DNA of 64,000 nucleotides from NCBI GenBank assembly GCA_934539585.1, contig CAKTCT010000013.1:1-64000 (forward strand), written 5' to 3'. The notes under the pieces were generated by a model. That model was not told the origin of the DNA. It did not search any database and saw nothing but the letters and a program-made list of their open reading frames with translations. Of the stretch, positions 32,363 to 41,408 are shown one piece after another. Position 1 is the stretch's first letter; each line of letters opens with the position of its first letter. Position numbers and translations under genes: made by a program. The DNA comes from an uncultured Oscillospiraceae bacterium. GTDB lineage: Bacteria; Bacillota; Clostridia; Oscillospirales; Ruminococcaceae.

Positions 32363-33223
32363 CTATTTTCCGCCGGACACCGCCTGGGCCAGAAAGGCCG
32401 TCACCGCCTCCCCGGTATCCCGGGGAGCAAAGCAGGTGCGGCCGGTGTCCAGCCCGGCGATCTCCGCCATTTCCTCCTCCGACAGAGTGAAGTCGAAAAT
32501 GTCCAGATTTTCCCGCATCCGCCGGGGATTGGCGGACTTGACCAGGGGCACGGTCCCCCGCTCTGTCAGCCACCGCAGGACCACCTGGGCCGCCGATTTC
32601 CCGTGGGCCGCCCCGATGCGGCAGAGGACCTCGTTCCGGAGCAGGTCCTTCTGCCCGGCGGACAGCGGCGACCAGGCCAGCAGCGAAATGTCCTGGTTTT
32701 CCAGATAGGCCCGCTCCCCCTCCCGCTGGAAAAAGGGATTGCACTCCAGCAGGTTCACGGCGGGCTTCACCCGGTTCCAGAACTGGAAGTCCGCCAGCCG
32801 GTCCTGGGGAAAATTATCCACCCCCAAAGCCCGGATGCGGCCCGCCTCGTACAGCTCCTCCATGGCCTGCCAGGCCCCGAAGCAGTCGTGATAGGGCTGG
32901 TGGATCACATACAGGTCCAGATACGAAAGCCCCAGCCGCTCCATAGACGCCGCAAAGCCCCGCTTGGCCCCCGGATAGCTGATGTCCGGGATCCAGAGCT
33001 TGGTGGAAATAAACAGCTCCTTCCGGGGCACCCCGCAGCGGCGGATAGCCCTCCCCACAGCCTCCTCGTTGCCGTAGGCCGCCGCCGTGTCGATAAACCG
33101 GCAGCCCGCCTGGATCGCCTGGACCACCGCCTCCTCGCAGACCTCCGGGTCCGTCATGCGGAAAACCCCGTAGCCGATGGGCGGCATGGCGACGCCGTTG
33201 TTCAGCAAAACCGCCTTCTTCAT
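32363..33223 (-). CDS. aldo-keto reductase
   Basis: The 286-aa TIM-barrel protein carries the AKR tetrad: Asp and Tyr in FIDTAAAYGNE, Lys in FISTKLW, His in YVIHQPYHD, and the NADPH-binding end VPLVKSANPRRMRENLDIFDF. It reduces aldehydes or ketones with NADPH; substrate unknown. It most resembles 2,5-diketogluconate reductase-like bacterial AKRs. Its ATG overlaps the stop of the MATE gene upstream (ATGA), so the two form an operon divergent from a LysR regulator. Confidence 0.88.
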   Translation of the reverse strand: MKKAVLLNNGVAMPPIGYGVFRMTDPEVCEEAVVQAIQAGCRFIDTAAAYGNEEAVGRAIRRCGVPRKELFISTKLWIPDISYPGAKRGFAASMERLGLSYLDLYVIHQPYHDCFGAWQAMEELYEAGRIRALGVDNFPQDRLADFQFWNRVKPAVNLLECNPFFQREGERAYLENQDISLLAWSPLSAGQKDLLRNEVLCRIGAAHGKSAAQVVLRWLTERGTVPLVKSANPRRMRENLDIFDFTLSEEEMAEIAGLDTGRTCFAPRDTGEAVTAFLAQAVSGGK

Positions 33224-34612
33224 GCCTTCTCCCTCTTTTCTTCAGACCGTTTGGCCGGATGACACCACAGCAGCGCCGCAAAAATCAGCAGCGCCGTCAC
33301 CGACAGGCTGATGGGATACGCCGTCATAATGGTGGAAAACGTCCGGCTCCTGGGGAACACCCACTGAATCCACCCAATGCGGACCCCGCACACCCCCACC
33401 ATGGTCAGCAGCGCCGGAGCCAGGGAAATCCCGAACCCCCGCAGATACCCTGCCATGATCTCATACAGCAGGCTGAAGGAATGGGAAATCATCACCATCA
33501 TCAGCCGGATGTAGCCGGTCTCCACCACCTCCGGGTCGCTGTTGAACAGGGTCAGCAGCGGCTTTCCAAAGAGCAGAATCACCGCAATGGCCCCCGCCAG
33601 AGCCAGAGCGCCCTCCATCAGACAAAGCGCCAGCGTCCTCCGGCAGCGGCCCACCTGTCCCGCCCAGGAATTCTGCCCTACAAAGGTGGTGCACGCCTGG
33701 GAGAAGGAGTTGAGGATGTCGTAGGTGATGATCTCGATGTTGTACGCCGCGCTGGACGCCGCCATGACCACGGTGCCCAGACTGTTGATGGCGGCCTGGA
33801 TCACGATATTGGAAAAAGCGAACACCGCGCTTTGCAGCCCGGCGGGGAGCCCGATACGGAGGATGCGCCCCAGGATCGCCCCGTCGATCCGCAGCCGCTT
33901 GGGGTCCAGCCGGACCTCCCTTGCCGTCCGCCGGAGCCGGACATAAAGCAGCGCGGCGCTGACAGCGTTGGAAATCACCGTGGCAATGGCCACGCCGTTG
34001 ACCGTCATGCCCAGCACCGCCACGAAAAACAGGTTCAGCGCCACGTTGAGGACCCCGGACACCGCCAGAGCCACCAGCGGGATTTTCGTCTCCCCCACGC
34101 TGCGGAAAATGGCCGCCTCAAAGTTGTAAAGCAGAATCACCGGCATCCCGGCCAGATAAATCCGCAGGTACAGAAGCGCCAGGGGGAACACGTCCTCCGG
34201 CACCTGGAGCATCCCCAGCAGCGGCCCCGCCGCCAGCTCCCCTACCAGAGCCACCAGCGCCCCGCCCAGCACGGCAAAGACCACCGAGGTGTGGACCGCT
34301 TTTTCCACATCCGCCTTGTCCCCCCCGGCCCACGGCGTGGGCGATGACCACGTTGCTGCCCAGGGCGATGCCGATGAACAGGTTGACGATGAGGCTGATA
34401 ATGGGGCTGTTGGCCCCCACCGCCGCCACGGCCGCCGTCCGCGCCGCGCCGGTGAAATTTCCCACCACCGCCACGTCCGAGGCGTTGAAAAGCTGCTCCA
34501 GTATGGCCGTCGCCGCCACCGGCAGGGCAAACCGCGGCAGCTTGGTCCAGATGGGCCCGTGGAGCATATCCAGCTGCCCTGTATGTTTCCGTTCTTCCAT
34601 ATGCAAAACCAT
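33220..34612 (-). pseudogene. MATE-family efflux transporter, frameshifted at a G7 tract
   Basis: The N-terminal part (from ATG 34612: MVLHMEERKHTGQLDMLHG..., with LPVAATAILEQLFNASDVAVVG and NLFIGIALGSNVVIAHAVGRG) and the C-terminal part (DKADVEKAVHTSVVFAVLGG... to the TGA at 33220) are both clear MATE text but lie in different frames. The switch is at a run of seven G on the coding strand (C7 at 34320-34326); six G would give a continuous product of about 463 aa. It may be a phase-variable or recently broken drug exporter, or a homopolymer error. It is followed by an overlapping aldo-keto reductase and faces a LysR gene. Confidence 0.8.
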
Positions 34613-34693
34613 CCCGTTCTCGTTGAATTCCTTCCCAATTATACCGCCCCCGCCGATCGATAGCAAATACTTATAAAAAATACATTTCCATAG

Positions 34694-34722
34694 TTGCAAG
34701 GAATGGATTTACGTGGTATACT
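34694..34722 (+). promoter_or_regulatory. promoter of the LysR gene
   Basis: TTGCAA (34694-34699) and TATACT (34717-34722), 17-nt spacer, within the divergent region where the regulator probably binds. Confidence 0.65.
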
Positions 34723-34740
34723 CTTTTTGAGGTGAAGAAC

Positions 34741-35619
34741 ATGGACATTCGCGTGCTCCGATATTTTTTGACCGTGGCAAGAGAGGGGACCATCACCCGG
34801 GCGGCGGAAAGCCTCCACATCGCCCAGCCCTCCCTTTCCAAACAGCTGATGGAGCTGGAAGCCCAGCTGGGAAAGCCCCTCCTGATCCGCGGCAAGCGGA
34901 AGATCACCCTGACCGAGGACGGCGTCCTCCTGCGGAAGCGTGCGGAGGAGATCGTCTCTCTCCTGGAAAAAACCGAGCAGGAGCTCACCGCCGACCATGG
35001 GACCCTCAGCGGTGAAATCGCCGTGGGCGGGATGCCGATACCGTCCCTCCTTCATGCGGCGGCGGAGATGCGGCAGCAGCACCCGGAACTCCGCTTCAAC
35101 TTTTACAGCGGAGACGCCGCCGCCGTCACCGAACGCCTGGACCACGGCAGCCTGGACTTCGCCGTCCTGCTGGAGCCGGTGGATACGGTGAAATACGAGT
35201 ACCTCTCCCTGGGGGACACCGCCTGCTGGGGCTTCCTTCTCCCCCAGGACAGCCCCCTGGCGGCAAACCCTGCGGTGACGCCCGAGGACCTGGACCGCGT
35301 CCCCCTGATCATCCACCGCCGGGTGGGGCTCCAGCGGGAGATCGCCCACTGGGCTCGGCGGGAGCTGGAGCAGCTGAACGTCGCCGCCACCTACAACGTG
35401 GTCAACGGCGATCCCTCCCCCTTTGTCCGCAGCGGACTGGGCTGCTTTCTCACCAGCAGCGACCACCTCCCCAAGCAGCTGGACGCCGGCCTCTGCTTCC
35501 GCCCCCTGGACCCGCCCCTGAAGATTCGCCACGCCCTGGTCTGGAAGCGCTACGCCGTCCTCTCCAAAGCGGCCCAGGCGCTGCTGGAAAAGCTCCGCGG
35601 GGACGTCCCGGAAAAATAA
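34741..35619 (+). CDS. LysR-family transcriptional regulator
   Basis: An N-terminal winged helix-turn-helix (MDIRVLRYFLTVAREGTITRAAESLHIAQPSLSKQLMELEAQLGKPLLIR) is followed by a substrate-binding domain (EIAVGGMPIPSLLHAAAEMRQQHPELRFNFYSGD..., PLIIHRRVGLQRE). The 292-aa length is standard. The ATG at 34741 follows GAGGTGAAGAAC. LysR proteins usually control the divergent gene, here the MATE/aldo-keto reductase operon, so a role in sensing and exporting a small toxic molecule is inferred. Confidence 0.88.
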   Translation: MDIRVLRYFLTVAREGTITRAAESLHIAQPSLSKQLMELEAQLGKPLLIRGKRKITLTEDGVLLRKRAEEIVSLLEKTEQELTADHGTLSGEIAVGGMPIPSLLHAAAEMRQQHPELRFNFYSGDAAAVTERLDHGSLDFAVLLEPVDTVKYEYLSLGDTACWGFLLPQDSPLAANPAVTPEDLDRVPLIIHRRVGLQREIAHWARRELEQLNVAATYNVVNGDPSPFVRSGLGCFLTSSDHLPKQLDAGLCFRPLDPPLKIRHALVWKRYAVLSKAAQALLEKLRGDVPEK

Positions 35620-35624
35620 TCCCA

Positions 35625-35653
35625 TTGTTTTCCCCCGCCATTTCTGCTATAAT
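35625..35653 (+). promoter_or_regulatory. promoter of the lipoprotein gene
   Basis: TTGTTT (35625-35630) and consensus TATAAT (35648-35653) with a 17-nt spacer. Confidence 0.65.
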
Positions 35654-35705
35654 AAGGAAAACGGCGGCCCTCCCGCCGATCTCGCCTTTTAGGAGCGTGA
35701 CGCAT

Positions 35706-36869
35706 ATGAAAAAAACACGACTGGCCGCCCTCCTCCTGGCCGGGAGCCTCCTGCTCCCCCTGACCGCCTGCGCCGCAGAGCCCACCGGCAGCCTCCCCGC
35801 AGAACCGTCCTCCTCCGAGCCCTCCATCGCCCCGGAAGAGCCCTCCCGGCCTGCGGAACCGGCAGTGAAAATCACCCCCGCCGCCGTCAGATCCGCGGAC
35901 ACCGAAGTCTACGAGTCCTCGGACTTCACCATGACCATCCCCAAGGGCTGGACCGTCACCACCGGCGGGATCAACATGTACCACAGCATCCGGGTCAGCG
36001 ACCCCGACGAGCCCCTGAACCAGATGTTCATCCTCCTGAAAGCCGACTGCCTCCTTCACTCCCAGGCGGGCAAGGACGCCTGGCAGTATAACTACGAGCT
36101 GGGGAACACCCAGGCGGCGCTTCTGGCCAGCGCCCCGGTCCTGCCCAATCCCTCCACCGAGGGCTTTTACCAGATTTTCCCCCAGTACGTGGACTTTGTC
36201 ACCCAGATGGAGCCCACCTACGCAGGATACACCTTTCCGACCTTTGAAAACTTCACCGTCACCGACTATTTCTCCGCCGCCGACAGCCTGCAGGACTACG
36301 CCCTGGGCGACGGGATTCTCCGGGCGACCTTCACCGATGAAAACGGTGCCGAAGGCGAGGGCATGTTTGCCGCCGCCGTTGTGGATTTTGGAAGTTACCC
36401 CATTGCCAACGGTCAAACGGTGGACTACCAGCTGAAAACCGTAGACGGCGGCTACTACATGGCCTATAATGTCATGGCCATTACCGCCGTCAAGGATACC
36501 TTCCTGGAGTGGGAAGAATTCCTCACCTCCTGCATGAAGACCCTCCAATACTCCGACAGCTTCGTCAGCGCCGCCAATCAGGCCAGCAATGAAGCCGTGG
36601 CCCGGGCTCAGGACATCAGCGCCAATTTCAACCAGATCGCAGACGGCATCCTGTCCTCCTGGATATGGCGGAACAAGAGTGTGGACATCCTCAGCCAGAA
36701 GCAAAGCGATGCTATCCTTGGTTATGAACGGGTCATTGACAATGAAACGAACGTGCTTTACCGCGTTCCCAGCGGTTGGAGCGATATCTATGACGGCCAC
36801 CGCTATCGGCTCGTCACCGATGACGATGCGTACTACAACCCCATCAGCGGCTACATTGAACTGGAATAA
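35706..36869 (+). CDS. lipoprotein, unknown
   Basis: The 387-aa protein starts MKKTRLAALLLAGSLLLPLTAC, a lipoprotein signal with lipobox LTAC, so it is anchored outside the membrane. A Pro/Ser/Glu-rich linker (residues about 25-55) precedes a domain with two related-looking halves, each having a 'TMTIPKGW' or 'YRVPSGW' beta start. No catalytic motif is evident. I do not recognise a named family. The ATG at 35706 has TAGGAG upstream. Another in-frame ATG at 35625 lies before the promoter -10 box and is not a start. PAP2 follows 12 bases later. Confidence 0.7.
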   Translation: MKKTRLAALLLAGSLLLPLTACAAEPTGSLPAEPSSSEPSIAPEEPSRPAEPAVKITPAAVRSADTEVYESSDFTMTIPKGWTVTTGGINMYHSIRVSDPDEPLNQMFILLKADCLLHSQAGKDAWQYNYELGNTQAALLASAPVLPNPSTEGFYQIFPQYVDFVTQMEPTYAGYTFPTFENFTVTDYFSAADSLQDYALGDGILRATFTDENGAEGEGMFAAAVVDFGSYPIANGQTVDYQLKTVDGGYYMAYNVMAITAVKDTFLEWEEFLTSCMKTLQYSDSFVSAANQASNEAVARAQDISANFNQIADGILSSWIWRNKSVDILSQKQSDAILGYERVIDNETNVLYRVPSGWSDIYDGHRYRLVTDDDAYYNPISGYIELE

Positions 36870-36881
36870 GGAGCGTTTTCT

Positions 36882-37445
36882 TTGGAATGGATTCTATCGG
36901 CGGACAACCGCCTCCTGACCCTGATCCAGGAGCACCTGCGCACCCCCTTGGGCGACGCGGTGATGCCCTGGATCACCGCCCTGGGAAACCTGGGGATTTT
37001 CTGGATTCTCCTGGCCGTCATCCTGCTCTTTTTCCCCAGATGGCGGATGGCCGGGGTCCAGATGCTGACAGCCATGGCCCTGGCCACCCTGGTCGGCACC
37101 GTGATTTTGAAACCCCTCATCGCCCGGGAGCGCCCCTTCCTTGCCAACGACTTCACCGGGCTCCTCATCGCCGCCCCTAAAGACTTTTCCTTCCCCTCAG
37201 GACACTCGGCGGCATCCATGGCGGTGGCAGCGGTCCTCCTCCGCCGGAGTTCCAGAGCAGGCGTCCCCGCCCTGGTCCTGGCCCTGCTCATCGCCTTCTC
37301 CCGGATGTACCTCTACGTCCACTACCCCTCCGACGTCCTGGCCGGACTGCTCCTGGGGGTCCTCTCCGCCCTGGCCGGGATGCGGCTGGTCAGCTTCCTG
37401 TGGTCCAGACGCCCCGGAGCCCACGCCCGGGATCAAAAAGTGTGA
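36882..37445 (+). CDS. PAP2-family membrane phosphatase
   Basis: All three acid-phosphatase motifs are visible: KPLIARERP (KxxxxxxRP), FPSGHSA (PSGH) and SRMYLYVHYPSDV (SRxxxxxHxxxD). With about five to six transmembrane helices it matches lipid phosphatases such as undecaprenyl-diphosphate phosphatase BcrC, so recycling of the wall-lipid carrier is likely but not proven. It starts with TTG at 36882, 7 nt after AAGGAG. It is probably co-transcribed with the lipoprotein. Confidence 0.88.
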   Translation: MEWILSADNRLLTLIQEHLRTPLGDAVMPWITALGNLGIFWILLAVILLFFPRWRMAGVQMLTAMALATLVGTVILKPLIARERPFLANDFTGLLIAAPKDFSFPSGHSAASMAVAAVLLRRSSRAGVPALVLALLIAFSRMYLYVHYPSDVLAGLLLGVLSALAGMRLVSFLWSRRPGAHARDQKV

Positions 37446-37484
37446 ACAATCTGTAAATATTATTGGAAAACTTCGGGTCTTCTC

Positions 37485-37513
37485 TTGATTTTTCTCCCCA
37501 AAGGTCGTATACT
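37485..37513 (+). promoter_or_regulatory. sigma-A promoter of htpG
   Basis: TTGATT (37485-37490) and TATACT (37508-37513) are 17 nt apart, with transcription expected near 37520, just before the CIRCE element. Confidence 0.75.
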
Positions 37514-37524
37514 GAAAGCATGAA

Positions 37525-37551
37525 TTAGCACTCAATTATTTTGAGTGCTAA
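37525..37551. promoter_or_regulatory. CIRCE operator (HrcA-binding site)
   Basis: TTAGCACTC and GAGTGCTAA separated by 9 nt: an exact match to the CIRCE consensus. It lies at the predicted transcription start of htpG, so the repressor HrcA should control this gene together with groEL and dnaK elsewhere in the genome. Confidence 0.95.
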
Positions 37552-37585
37552 TTTTTCCAAAGAACAAAGAAAGGTTCGATTGTAT

Positions 37586-39484
37586 ATGGCAAAGAAGCAA
37601 TTCAAAGCAGAATCCAAACGCCTGCTGGACATGATGATCCACTCCATCTACACCCACCGGGAGATTTTCCTCCGGGAGCTGATCTCCAACGCCAGCGACG
37701 CCATTGATAAGCTCTACTACAAAGCCCTGACCGACGGCATTTCCGGCCTGAACCGGGACGATTTCGCCATCCGCCTCACCATCGACAAGTCCGCCCGGAC
37801 CCTGACCGTCTCCGACAACGGCATCGGCATGACCGCCGAGGAGCTGGAAAACAACCTGGGCACCATCGCCCAGAGCGGCTCCCTGAAATTCAAAAAGGAC
37901 GCCGAGGAAAAGGACGACATCGACATCATCGGCCAGTTCGGCGTGGGCTTCTACTCCGCCTTCATGGTCAGCGATAAGGTCACAGTGATCTCCAAGCCCT
38001 ACGGCTCCGACAAAGCCTGGAAGTGGGAATCCACCGGCGCCGACGGCTACACCGTCACCGAAGCCGAGAAAGACTCCCACGGCACCGACATCATCCTGAG
38101 CATCAAGGAAAGCACCGAGGAAGAGTCCTACGACGAGTTCCTGGACGCCTACCGCATCCAGAGTCTGGTGAAAAAGTACTCCGACTACATCCGCTACCCC
38201 ATCAGAATGGAAGTGGAAAAGAGCCGCATGAAGGAAGGCACCGGCACCGACGACAAGCCCGCCGAGTATGAGACCTACACCGAAGTGGAGACCCTGAACA
38301 GCATGGTCCCCATCTGGCGGAAGAACAAAAGCGAGCTGAAGCCCGAGGACTACAACCAGTTCTACAAGGAAAAATTCTTCGACTACCAGGACCCCCTGGC
38401 AGTGATCCATTCCAGCACCGAAGGTGCGGCCACCTACAACGCCCTCCTGTTCATCCCCTCCAGGCCGCCCTTTGACTTCTACACCAAGGAGTACGAAAAG
38501 GGCCTCCAGCTCTACGCCAGCGGCGTCCTCATCATGGACAAGTGCCCGGACCTTCTCCCCGACTACTTCAGCTTCGTCCGGGGCCTGGTGGATTCCCAGG
38601 ACCTGTCCCTGAACATCTCCCGGGAGATGCTCCAGCACGACCGCCAGCTGAAGCTCATCGCCGACCGTCTCCAGAAGAAGATCAAATCCGAGCTGAAATC
38701 CATGCTCTTAAACGACCGGGAAAAGTACGAAACCTTCTATAAGAGCTTCGGCCTGACCCTGAAATACGGCGTATACAGCGGCTACGGCGCCAACAAGGAC
38801 GTGCTCCAGGACCTGCTGCTGTTCTACTCCTCCTCGGAGAAGAAACTGGTCACTCTGGAGGAATACAAAGGCCGGATGAAGGAGGACCAGAAGTATATCT
38901 ACTACGCCTGCGGCGAAACCGTGGAGAAGATCGACCGCCTGCCCCAGACCGAGCTGCTCCGGGACCACGGCTACGAGATTCTCTACTGCACCGACGACGT
39001 GGACGAGTTCGCCCTCCGGATGATGCGGGACTTCGACGGCAAGGAATTCCGCTCCGCCTCAGATAAGGACCTGGGCATCGACGACGCCGCGGAAAACGAG
39101 TCCGTCAAGGAAAAGGCCGAGGAGAACAAAGAGCTCCTGCGGCTCCTGAAGGACGACCTGGACGGCAAGGTCAAGGACGTCCGCCTCTCCACCCGCTTAA
39201 AGAGCCACCCTGTCTGCCTCAGCGCCGACGGCGGCGTCTCCATCGAGATGGAAAAGGTCCTGAACACCATGCCCGGGGACCAGAAGGTCCAGGCCCAGCG
39301 CGTTCTGGAGATCAACCCCAGCCACCCCATCTTCGAGACCCTGAAAAAGCTCTTTGCCGAGGACCCGGAGAAGCTGAAATCCTACGCTGGACTGCTCTAC
39401 ACCCAGGCGCTCCTTATCGAGGGCCTGCCCATCGACGACCCGGTGGCCTTCTCCAACGCCGTCTGCGACCTGATGACCAAGTAA
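37586..39484 (+). CDS. htpG: chaperone HtpG (Hsp90)
   Basis: The 632-aa protein has the GHKL ATPase domain first (ELISNASDAIDKL, SDNGIGMTAEEL, GTIAQSGSL, GQFGVGFYSAFMV), the middle domain (GLVDSQDLSLNISREMLQHDRQL) and a C-terminal dimerisation domain. There is no MEEVD tail, as usual for bacteria. It folds client proteins using ATP under stress. The ATG at 37586 follows AAAGAAAGG. In Bacillus subtilis htpG is outside the HrcA regulon; here a perfect CIRCE stands at the promoter. Confidence 0.95.
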   Translation: MAKKQFKAESKRLLDMMIHSIYTHREIFLRELISNASDAIDKLYYKALTDGISGLNRDDFAIRLTIDKSARTLTVSDNGIGMTAEELENNLGTIAQSGSLKFKKDAEEKDDIDIIGQFGVGFYSAFMVSDKVTVISKPYGSDKAWKWESTGADGYTVTEAEKDSHGTDIILSIKESTEEESYDEFLDAYRIQSLVKKYSDYIRYPIRMEVEKSRMKEGTGTDDKPAEYETYTEVETLNSMVPIWRKNKSELKPEDYNQFYKEKFFDYQDPLAVIHSSTEGAATYNALLFIPSRPPFDFYTKEYEKGLQLYASGVLIMDKCPDLLPDYFSFVRGLVDSQDLSLNISREMLQHDRQLKLIADRLQKKIKSELKSMLLNDREKYETFYKSFGLTLKYGVYSGYGANKDVLQDLLLFYSSSEKKLVTLEEYKGRMKEDQKYIYYACGETVEKIDRLPQTELLRDHGYEILYCTDDVDEFALRMMRDFDGKEFRSASDKDLGIDDAAENESVKEKAEENKELLRLLKDDLDGKVKDVRLSTRLKSHPVCLSADGGVSIEMEKVLNTMPGDQKVQAQRVLEINPSHPIFETLKKLFAEDPEKLKSYAGLLYTQALLIEGLPIDDPVAFSNAVCDLMTK

Positions 39485-39532
39485 TGGCAGGTTGTCCAAA
39501 AACGCGCACATCACTTTGTGCGTAAACACCAT

Positions 39533-39561
39533 TTGCAAACTCCCTCAAAATCCCGTATAAT
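39533..39561 (+). promoter_or_regulatory. promoter for the second MATE gene
   Basis: TTGCAA (39533-39538) and consensus TATAAT (39556-39561) with a 17-nt spacer; transcription would start near 39568 and give a leader of about 160 nt. Confidence 0.75.
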
Positions 39562-39576
39562 GGAACTACAACGTGT

Positions 39577-39617
39577 GGCGTTTCTGCGTAAATCCGGTTG
39601 CAGAAACGCCGCGCGTT
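39577..39617 (+). promoter_or_regulatory. leader hairpin 1 (terminator-like, possible attenuator)
   Basis: GGCGTTTCTGC (39577-39587) and GCAGAAACGCC (39600-39610) form a perfect 11-bp stem, then GCGCG and a run of seven T. It begins about 10 nt after the predicted transcription start, so it would stop transcription of the MATE gene unless prevented. Confidence 0.65.
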
Positions 39618-39669
39618 TTTTTGCGCAGCTCCCAAAACCGAAAATTCACCGAAATCGTGTAGCAGAAAT

Positions 39670-39703
39670 GCGTAAGTCCGGGTTTGCGGACTGCGCGTTT
39701 TTT
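39670..39703 (+). promoter_or_regulatory. leader hairpin 2 (terminator-like, possible attenuator)
   Basis: AGTCCG (39675-39680) pairs with CGGACT (39687-39692), extended by GCGT/GCGC with a bulged A, followed by six T. Its sequence resembles hairpin 1 (shared TGCGTAA-TCCGG core and GCGCG before the T run), suggesting duplication. The MATE ribosome-binding site lies 10 bases beyond. Confidence 0.55.
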
Positions 39704-39728
39704 ATTTTACACAAGAAAGGTGATTTTC

Positions 39729-41129
39729 ATGGAAGAAACCAATCAGTTCCTGGGGACCCAGCGGGTGGGCTCCCTGATGCGGCGGTACGCCGTCCCCTGC
39801 ATCATCTCCCTGCTGGTAGGCGCCCTCTATAACATCGTGGACCAGATTTTCATCGCCAACGCCAGCTACCTGGGTTCCTACGGCAACGCGGCCAACACCG
39901 TGGTTTTCCCCCTGACCGTGGTGGTCCTGGCCGTCGCCGTTATGATCGGCGACGGCTGCTGCGCCTTCGTCAGCCTCTCCCTGGGCCGGAACGACCGGGA
40001 AACCGCCCGGCGCAGCGTCGGCAATGCCGTGGTTCTCTCCGCCGCCAGCGGATTGGCGCTGATGGCGGTCTACCTTCTCTTTTCCGACGGCATCCTCACC
40101 CTGTTCGGCGGCACCGTCAACGCCGGGACCTTCCGCTATTCCCAGGAATACTTCTTCTACATCACCCTGGGCATCCCCTTCTACCTGTTCGGCCAGGCCA
40201 TGAACCCCATCATCCGCGCCGACGGGAACCCCCGTTTCGCCATGCTCTCCACCCTGGCCGGCGCGGTGCTGAACCTGATCCTGGACCCCATCTTCATTTT
40301 CGCCTTCCGCTGGGGCATGATGGGCGCGGCGGTGGCCACGGTCATCGGCCAGGTGGCCACGGCGGCCATGGCGGTCTGGTACCTGTTCCGCATGAAGATC
40401 GTCAGGCCCGCCCCCCACGATTACGCCCTCCGCGGCAGAATCTGCGGCCGGATGCTGTCCCTGGGCATCACCAGCTTCCTCTCCCAGATCAGCCTGGTGG
40501 CGGCCATGGCGGCCATCAACAATATGCTCCGGAAATACGGCGCTTTAGACCCGATTTTCGGCCAGGAGCAGTACGCCCAGATTCCCATGGCCGTGGTGGG
40601 CATCGTCATGAAGTTCTTCCAGATCGTCATTTCCATTGTCGTTGGCATGGCGGCGGGCTGTATCCCCATTGTGGGCTATAATATGGGCGCGGAAAAGCCC
40701 CACCGTGTCCGGGAGCTTTTCACAAAGCTCCTGATCGCCGAAGCCCTGACAGGCGCGGCCGCCCTTCTCCTGGCGGAGGGCTTCCCCCGGCAGCTCATTG
40801 CCATCTTCGGCGCGAAAAACGAAAGCGCCTTCTACACTGATTTCGCCGTCAGGGCCTTCCGCGTCTATCTCTCCATGATGGTCCTGGCCTGCGTGAACAA
40901 AGCCTGCTTCATCTTCCTCCAGGCCGTTGGAAAGGCCCTGGAATCCACCCTGCTTTCCGTGTTCCGGGAGGTAGTCTTCGGCGTAGGCTTTGCCCTCCTC
41001 CTTCCCCTGTTCTTCGGCCTGGACGGCGTCCTCTACTCCATGCCCCTCTCCGACATCCTCACCTTCCTCATCGCCCTTTTCCTGATTTTCAAAACCTACC
41101 GAACCCTCCGCACCCCCTCCCACGCCTGA
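39729..41129 (+). CDS. MATE-family efflux transporter
   Basis: The 466-aa protein has 12 hydrophobic segments in two MatE repeats, starting GTQRVGSLMRRYAVPCIISLLVGALYNIVDQIFIAN, with GQAMNPIIRADGNPRFAML in the middle. MATE pumps export cationic drugs or metabolites using a Na+ or H+ gradient. The ATG at 39729 has AAGAAAGG 10 nt upstream. Two terminator-like hairpins in the leader suggest control by attenuation, with the signal unknown. It is not closely related in sequence to the broken MATE gene at 33220. Confidence 0.88.
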   Translation: MEETNQFLGTQRVGSLMRRYAVPCIISLLVGALYNIVDQIFIANASYLGSYGNAANTVVFPLTVVVLAVAVMIGDGCCAFVSLSLGRNDRETARRSVGNAVVLSAASGLALMAVYLLFSDGILTLFGGTVNAGTFRYSQEYFFYITLGIPFYLFGQAMNPIIRADGNPRFAMLSTLAGAVLNLILDPIFIFAFRWGMMGAAVATVIGQVATAAMAVWYLFRMKIVRPAPHDYALRGRICGRMLSLGITSFLSQISLVAAMAAINNMLRKYGALDPIFGQEQYAQIPMAVVGIVMKFFQIVISIVVGMAAGCIPIVGYNMGAEKPHRVRELFTKLLIAEALTGAAALLLAEGFPRQLIAIFGAKNESAFYTDFAVRAFRVYLSMMVLACVNKACFIFLQAVGKALESTLLSVFREVVFGVGFALLLPLFFGLDGVLYSMPLSDILTFLIALFLIFKTYRTLRTPSHA

Positions 41130-41360
41130 CTCCGCCGCCCGAACCACCCAAAGCCTCCCCCCACCTGACCCCTACCGCCTGAACCGCCCGCCAGGAGCCC
41201 CTTCCACCCAAACACATCCCACTCCCCGCGAAAGCCGTGCCAAAAATCCCCCCTACCTTCTCAACCACCCATAACTCCGAAAAACAATCCTCCGGCATAA
41301 ACCCCGCCCTTCTCCGCCATCCCCCTTTTTCCAAATTCCCAAACCCTACCGCCCCACAAA

Positions 41361-41402
41361 AAAGTCCCGCCTCCCGGATTTCACCCCAGGAGACGGGACT
41401 TT
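41361..41402. terminator. bidirectional terminator between MATE and glycerate kinase
   Basis: AAAGTCCCGCCTCC (41361-41374) and GGAGACGGGACTTT (41389-41402) pair with one G-T wobble or mismatch. The stretch 41130-41360 before it holds no gene; it is C-rich, G-poor spacer like those at 22333 and 51360. Confidence 0.7.
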
Positions 41403-41408
41403 CCTCAT

